Source: Hofstenia miamia
Taxonomy: Eukaryota > Xenacoelomorpha > Acoela
Length of the DNA: 64,000 nucleotides
Direction: 5' to 3'
NCBI GenBank assembly: GCA_004352715.1
Contig: SCFE01000048.1
Coordinates: forward strand, 1,638,368-1,702,367
Below, in pieces: positions 57,425 to 64,000 of this stretch; position 1 is the first letter of the stretch; each line of letters starts with the position of its first letter. The position numbers and the translations under genes were made by a program. A model generated the notes under the pieces. It was given only the letters and a program-made list of their open reading frames with translations. It had not been told where the DNA came from and did not search any database.

Positions 57425-60100
57425 GAATTACAGTTAAACTCATTTGAATTAAATGAATTATTTTTATTTTATTATTATTATTATATATGTGTATGTTTGT
57501 TGGTATTTAAAAACCTGGGGATGCAATTTGTAAATATCTCCCAGAGATCTTTTCTTCATTGGTCCAAAACTCATTTGACATTTTCCAATTTTGTAAGTTC
57601 AGAAAGCACCTTGCAATGTAAGCTAGTCATGTCATTATTGAAGAACACACCATTCTCTGAACTTCTTTTATTTCTCATTAAAGAACTTAGCAATTATGAG
57701 CTGGTTACCAAACTTTTACCCAGCAGGGCAATTTTCACTTGAACATCACAATTGATAGTAGTTACCATTAGTGGTATCAGTAGAAGCACAACTTTTAGAC
57801 ATGCAACTTAAACTAATAAGCAGTGTAAGAAATATGAAAGACAATAACAACATCAATTGAATAACTATCAAATGAAAAACATCTAGTGAAAACCATAACC
57901 ATCAATGCATCTGCAATATAACTTTATGTTATTCATTATGATATTTACATAAGTCTTCTGCCCAAGTGCTATGATTAAACCTTTCTACTCAACTGTATGA
58001 TTTTACATAATACATTATAAAATTTACATTGGTTTTCAAACTAGTGGTATGGTTTTGCTCTTTATACATAATTTATACAGTAATTTGATAAAATAGAACA
58101 ATGGCATAGCCTATAAAAATGCAGTTAAAAACACACCCATTTCTTTAGAAATAAGAAAATTGTTTTAAACCAAGAGCCTATTAGCATGTAAAAATAATAA
58201 TAAAATTTGTAAAAAAGCAATAAATAATTTTAACTTTATTCACTCTTTGGTAATGAGGAATTGTGAGAAAAGCCACATGTACAAAACAAGTTCAACAAAC
58301 TATGAGGTTGTTTAAAGTCAGAGCATGTGAGAATTTACTAAAGGTGAGATTAAAAGACAGTAGTGGATGTGCATCTGATGTGCAATGTTTAGTAAAGACG
58401 GGAGAAATTATCATGTTCTGTAATAGTCAGTGAACCTAACTCAGTTTCAGAATAACCTTGTTATGTGCAATTCATATCTCTTTATGAGTTGACCATTTGT
58501 GAACAGTTTACAATTTGCAGTGTGTATCAAACTCATACAAAGTATAGCCCCGCAGTAAAAATTTTTTTGCTAAACAGAAATTGTTTTTTCTTCCCAAACA
58601 GTATCACATTGAGCTGGTGTATGCTTAAAAATATTAATTAGGCTTAAAGCTCTTTGATGTCAGAATAAACCTTTGAAATATTTCAGTTGTAAGCCAAGTA
58701 TTGTGTTAAAATTTAGTATTTAAATTTATTTTAGAAGGTGTAAATACATATTTCTTGTCAGATTTATTTTTCTCCTTGCATATATTTTACATAAATATCA
58801 ATTTTTTTTAGCTAAAACCATGAAAAATGAGGAATACTTTGGATAGGCTGGATTTGAACTAGCAATGCCATGTCAGAAATTTACTGGTGTAATGCAAATT
58901 ACAACTATCTCTATGTCTAACTTACTTCAAAGCTATGCATTGATATGTTAGGTGAACAATTTGTGTTTTTGAAATATATGCAAAAGTTCAACAAAACTCA
59001 TTAGCAGGCTGAAATGTTAAAAATTCCCTTGTGTTAACTAGAACAAAATGTTTTTAATGCAATAGTCAGTCTTTGCAGAGAGGTTGGTTTTTTCTTCACA
59101 AGGGTAAGTCATATTTATATTTTGAAATGTGAAATTCTCTTTTTCCACAAAAATTATACCACTAACAAAACTTAGAAATCATCTAGAACATATGCATATA
59201 GATATATATTTATATTAATGACTAATGACTAGTTATTCAACATCTTCTCTATGTGTAAGAATGGGAATCAAATATCACTTATGCTTTAATTAATGCTACC
59301 ATCTCTTAGATGGTACAACACCTTTAAACCATATTTGTTATAACATTTGATAGTTTTTAAAATAGCACCACCTCCATATAGAAAAGTAATAATTGAAAAT
59401 CAATTATGCTTTCAATAAATGTTAATGCATGTTAAAGAATTCAATGCATTTAAGTCATGATTGATATAGCATTTGATCATTTCTATAATTCTATCTTGTG
59501 TAAATGTATAACACATATTGTGAATATTAGCAGAGCATTATATCTAGTAGCATGGTAATAATTTGCAAACACAAAAAAAACCTGTTAGAATGTCAACCAT
59601 TCATTGCAAAAAAGAAAATTCATGATAAATTTTAGGCATGGGAAATACATTTAAAAAAGAAATGTTCAAAAACCACTATCAACACAATTGAATTCTATAT
59701 TAATATTAAGTGTATAAATTAAAATAAAATGATAAATTGTATGAAGCTAGCATTATTGTTAGCTTGGTTGACATTAAAAAAGTTAATTATGTGGTTTGTT
59801 TTTATCATCACCTTAAAACAACTGAATTTAATAAACAATGTAAAAAATACCCTTGTTTGCAATGCACATGGAGATTTGTTTAATTTAAATTATAATGTCT
59901 GCTAATTTATAAGGGAAGAAGCAAAATTCCCTATTAAAACAAAAACATTATTCAATTTTTACAGAGATAGGCTGATGATTGTTGAATATATTTACCAATG
60001 TAAATCTTGTTATATATTCAAAACAAGTAGCATACTAACTTTGTATAGTTATTTCTAAAATAAAATATTGAATAAAGACTCTCAATATGTGAACCAAATA
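57425..60100. other. AT-rich noncoding DNA
   Basis: No supported gene. Some of 57497-57742 may be a further part of the minus-strand LINE, but no motif was convincing. Confidence 0.4.
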
Positions 60101-60119
60101 CTATGCAAATTTATTTTGA

Positions 60120-62150
60120 CTTTTTCAGAAAACAAAATTACCTTTATCATGTAAGTCTATATTTCATATGTCTGTAATGTTTCAGTATGGCAAATATTTT
60201 TTTCTGTTTTGTAATAGCAAAAAAATGAATTAACCTTATGGAATTGTACAATGAAATAGCAGTGTAATTGAAAAAGCAAAGTGTAACCCTTAGAATGTAA
60301 TGTATAGTCTCTCAAAATGAAATAAATTGCAATGATTGCATATGAAAATCATTAGAACATATGGAATTTTTCCAATGAAGTAGCAGCATATTTGATTTTA
60401 GTCAAATGCTATCATTCAAAGAAAAAATTGCAAAAAGTAAATTAACAAAATCATTAACTTGAAAAATAAAATGTATAAAAAATTTTGCAATAAATAATTA
60501 GTACAATGGAATTAATATTTAAAAAAGCAGTGATGTTTACAAAGTTTCTTTGTTCTTTGTTATAGTCATAAATGATTTTTCAATGATGTAGGCACAGTTT
60601 AAAGCATGCTTCATCTCCATTAAAGACAGTTTCACTTTAAAATGACTTTTTTATTTTCATATAATGATAAAGAACAACACAAATTGGTGACAGTTCAAAG
60701 ATTGAAGAAAATATGTTTTGATTTCAAATGCATCTACATGCAAATAATGAGGTATGTTGATACTTTTGTTTGATAACCTATGTATATTATAATATTTCAT
60801 GTTTAATTGAGTATGGTTTTTAAATTTTACCCTTTAAACAAATTATACATGTTGATTTTTGATACATTGAATCATATGCAATTTAAATTTTTAATTTTTA
60901 TAACTAGCAACTTATCAAAATTATAAATTATGCACATTGATTTTTGCTTTGTTGTGTCATTTGGATGATATTTACTAACATGTATAAAATTTCCAAGTCA
61001 CCAGAGTTTGTTATGCTTAAGCAATTTTATAGACATTATTTTTGCTGCGTAAAAATATTACTTTGTAATTTTCTTGAAATTCTCTTTTAAATACAATGCA
61101 CCTGTATTTTTGTGTGTGAATATTACACTATTTACAAGTATTTGTACATTTAGAATGGCAAGTGCACATGAAGTTTACAAATTTAACAATTGGAAATCAT
61201 ATCTATCAATGGAAAAATCAACATCAGCTATGAATAACAAATGTGTCATCATATTCACAGATTAAAGTTACAAAAGCAGAAAACCCATGTAATGTATTCA
61301 CCCATGCAAGAGGCATAAACTAAAAAATAAGCTGAAAAAGGTGTGTAAAGTTGATAACACCAGTTGAAAAGCAGAAACCCCATGTAATGTATACAGCCCT
61401 GCAAGAGTCATTAACCAAATAACAGTGGAAAAGATTTGAAAGTCAACAAAAGATACAACAATCTACAAATGTGTACACCCTGAAAATGCATATAAACCAC
61501 AGAAAAATGCAGAGCAAAGATTGAAGTGTAAACTAATATAATAATAATAGTGTTTATTTAAAACATGTATGTGTATAAATCCTATTAATAACATTGCATG
61601 TATAATATTTAGAAAGCAAAAATGCGCCTTTATTCATAAACCATGTTCAATTTTTCATAAAACTAGTATTCTTTTAATGTAGAAGTCTATATTTCATATG
61701 CTGCCATTTTGTTTATCCACATTTATGCATAACCCATGTTCAATTTTTCCAAAAACTAGGTTGCTTTTATCATGTATTATGCCTGTAATGTCAAGTTTAA
61801 TGAAATATTTCTTGATTTTGTATTTGGATATTAATGAAAAATGAATAAAATGCAAGAATTTTTGGAATGAAGTGTAGCAATTTATTTCAAAAACAAATTG
61901 TAACCCTTTGCATGTAATGAATAGTCAATGAAAAAATGAATTACATTTGTATAATAGCATCACATGTATAATTTTTTAGAAAATGGAATTGCCTTTATCA
62001 TGTAAGTCTATATATCATAGGCCTGTAATGTTTAAGTATGATGAATATTTTTTTCCATTTTTGTATTTGCAAAAAATGAATTAAATGTATGGAATTTTTA
62101 CATTGAAACAGCAGCATACTTGAAAAACAAAATGTAGGCTTTTTCATATA
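60120..62150. repeat. Diverged direct repeats of a unit of roughly 250 bases
   Basis: The string CCTTTATCATGTAAGTCTAT begins related segments at about 60141 and 61993, with partial versions near 61665-61700 and 61750-61800. Each is followed by TTTCATATG-CTGTAATGTTT, a T-rich run, then TGGAATTTTTACA-TGAA and GCAGCATA. Copies are diverged and unequally spaced, suggesting an old satellite-like or element-derived repeat. Confidence 0.55.
61275..61470. repeat. Two diverged tandem units of about 100 bases
   Basis: AAAAGCAGAAAACCCATGTAATGTAT at 61273 recurs as AAAAGCAGAAACCCCATGTAATGTAT at about 61369. Each is followed by CCNTGCAAGAG and TAAC/TAAAC-AAATAA-TGGAAAAG-like sequence. Confidence 0.6.
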
Positions 62151-62449
62151 TACAAAATATAAAATGTTATGCCAAGGTGCTGGGTTTTACCTCTATGAAA
62201 TATTTTCCTTAATACAGAGTGTTGCATAATTAAAATCATTGTTACAATGCAATTTTCATAACTATATTAAATCAAATAAGTCAATTTGACTAATTTTAGA
62301 AGTGAAAAATAAAAATGTTGCAAAAAAATGAATTTACTCTGGCAAAAACATTTCTTGTCATCAATTATATCACTTTGCTCAAATCCAAGAAAACAAAAAT
62401 GAAGATTTCATCAAAAAATTAATTTGCTCAACTTAGTTTTCTCAAAAAC

Positions 62450-63010
62450 ATTTTTTAACTAGATGGTGTCCAATAGAATTATTTCATTTCCACATGGCAA
62501 AAGTGTCCCATAGGGTCGCCCTCTCAGCCTTCTATACTACTTGCTGTGGAGCACATGGAAGTACTCAAATATTAAGAATTGTCTCAAAAACAATTTTCTC
62601 AGGAAATAAAAGTAAACATAATTAACCCATAATATTTAAGAATCCATTATTAAAATGGGTATTTTAAGATGAACTGTTGAATATTTTAAGATAATATTCA
62701 CAAGAAGATTAAAATTTTTATCAGGCTATCTTAATAATAAAAATTAATATATTCCATGAAAGGATAAGTAATGGAATCAGTTTTATAAAATTTTCTTAAA
62801 TTGTACATAACATTATCTTATAATTCATATGCATGTGATTTGGGTGTTGCTGTATAAAATAAAACCTTCATCAAACAATTAATTTTTTATCAAAAATATT
62901 TTGTCACTAGATGGCATCCAATAGAATCAGTCCATTTCCACATGGCAAGTAGCCATAGCTGTTACGAAAACTTCAGGGTGTCCCATTGGGACATCTCTTA
63001 CTACTGTGAT
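62450..63010. repeat. Pair of related segments, 62455-62530 and 62900-63000
   Basis: Both read ACTAGATGG-GTCCAATAGAAT followed by TTTCCACATGGCAA, then TGTCCCAT-GGG. They look like two diverged copies of a dispersed repeat about 450 bases apart. Confidence 0.55.
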
Positions 63011-63689
63011 TAATCAAAAATTTCCACTGCTTCATTGTTAAATCAATTACTCTAAATGATGCTGAAAATAAGTTGGCTCAAGTTTTGATAGTTGAAACAA
63101 CATTATTATTGATACAAAATTATAATTTCAATCATTCAAAATCATCTACACATTTACAAAATCCAATTATTTAGTCACTATTAACACTAATTTTATAAAA
63201 TTAATCTTGGATACAAAAATATTCAATTCATATTTACTTTTTAAAATCATTAGGAAAAATTATCAACAAATTCACACAATAAACTTAATATGATTTACAG
63301 CATTCTATATTTTGATCTAGTGATGAGGATCTAGAGATCATGTTAGCATTGCCTTTGCATTAGAGCAATCAAGAGGGACTGTAAGAATCTAAAGGGAGCA
63401 GTAGTTACATTTATATTGCAAATTTTCCATGATTCAGCAAGGAGAGCCAGTTTCCAAAAAGTCTTAATTGAGGTAGCTGAGAGCCCCCTAGTGTTTCTAA
63501 GGCCAAGGACATAAATGTATAAACTTCAGATTCACAATTGAAAATTTGCACTGCTGAGATGACAGTCAAGTCTAGTGCAGCTGGCTTTCCTGCAGACCAA
63601 ACAGGAATGAAAACATCTCAAGGTTTAGACTGAGTCTATTAATTATATTACATTGCTCTTTCACAGAAATAGGGAGGCAGAAGATGCCA

Positions 63690-64000
63690 TATAGAATAGA
63701 ATAGAATTTCTTATTAAGTGTAGTACATTGGCATAATTATGCACATCAACAAAGCTGCTAATACTATACTTAATGCATCAATAACAACATAAAACACACA
63801 AAAACTATAAAAACATAATAACAAAAATCATGGATTTGGAATTATCAGTTTACCCAGTTTATTGCTAATTAATAATATCTTTTAAAGAACTGGAATCCTT
63901 TCCATAATGTAGAACCTATTTTAGGGATATATAGTTTATGGAGGTAGTTATGAATTTGATTTTTAAATTTAATTTGCTTTTTGATTCACTTTATTTCAAT
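63690..64000 (-). mobile_element. Possible LINE 3' end, minus strand, running off the window
   Basis: Read on the minus strand, a frame reads IPKIGSTLWKGFQFFKRYY then stops. A 3' UTR-like stretch follows, ending in AGAAATTCTATTCTATTCTA, a short pentamer-repeat tail as found at LINE 3' ends. The coding match is short and the call is tentative. Confidence 0.35.

Noticed and set aside
1-64000. CRISPR arrays, operons or bacterial-type features
   Set aside because: Spliced genes, polyadenylation signals and LINE/Tc1 content show nuclear animal DNA. No regularly spaced repeat-spacer array is present.

Overview
The window is animal genomic DNA from a draft assembly: visibly AT-rich, gene-poor, full of eukaryotic transposable elements, and carrying a long gene whose introns end mostly in TTTAG. 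A mu-class glutathione transferase, an EFCAB5-like gene typical of ciliated animals, Tc1/mariner, pogo and piggyBac transposons, a possible Penelope fragment and several non-LTR retrotransposons point to an invertebrate metazoan. I cannot name the species.

Layout. 0.66-1.5 kb: CRE/CCAAT promoter-like DNA before a broken Ser/Pro/Lys-rich reading frame. 1.8-2.9 kb: piggyBac transposase remnant on the minus strand. 3.07-3.77 kb: intact single-exon mu-type GST. 5.5-7.1 kb: LINE fragment. 8.66-11.0 kb: Tc1-like transposon plus a second partial version of its right half. 11.5-12.2 kb: two LINE 3' ends, head to head.

12.6-42.2 kb: one minus-strand gene, EFCAB5-like, of which 21 firm exons and one doubtful exon could be placed with splice sites. 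In protein order it has a split DPY30-like motif, an acidic Glu/Lys-rich exon, one canonical EF-hand, a helical region, a GAF domain and a conserved helical tail. Its introns hold other things: a Penelope-like GIY-YIG fragment (15.3 kb), an unrecognised cysteine-rich reading frame on the opposite strand (17.6-18.6 kb), a decayed Tc1/mariner (24.1-25.7 kb), a LINE split by a retroelement RNase H fragment (26.6-28.4 kb) and an internally deleted pogo-like element (31.3-31.7 kb).

42.2-51 kb: a possible 41-residue membrane micropeptide (43.1 kb) and a near-complete but broken LINE with a zinc-finger ORF1 (45.4-49.8 kb). 51.13-52.13 kb is a gap of exactly 1000 N. 52.1-54.6 kb: a large intact intronless reading frame of about 800 residues that I cannot assign to a family. 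It begins in a short-repeat array and is the best candidate for something undescribed. 54.7-64 kb: AT-rich DNA with a 15-bp inverted-terminal-repeat pair, a minus-strand LINE remnant and diverged direct repeats, with no supported host gene.

Reading caution: most gaps (N runs) are flanked by two versions of the same sequence, as if overlapping contig ends or two haplotypes were joined unmerged. Exons and element parts beside those gaps are therefore probably counted twice.
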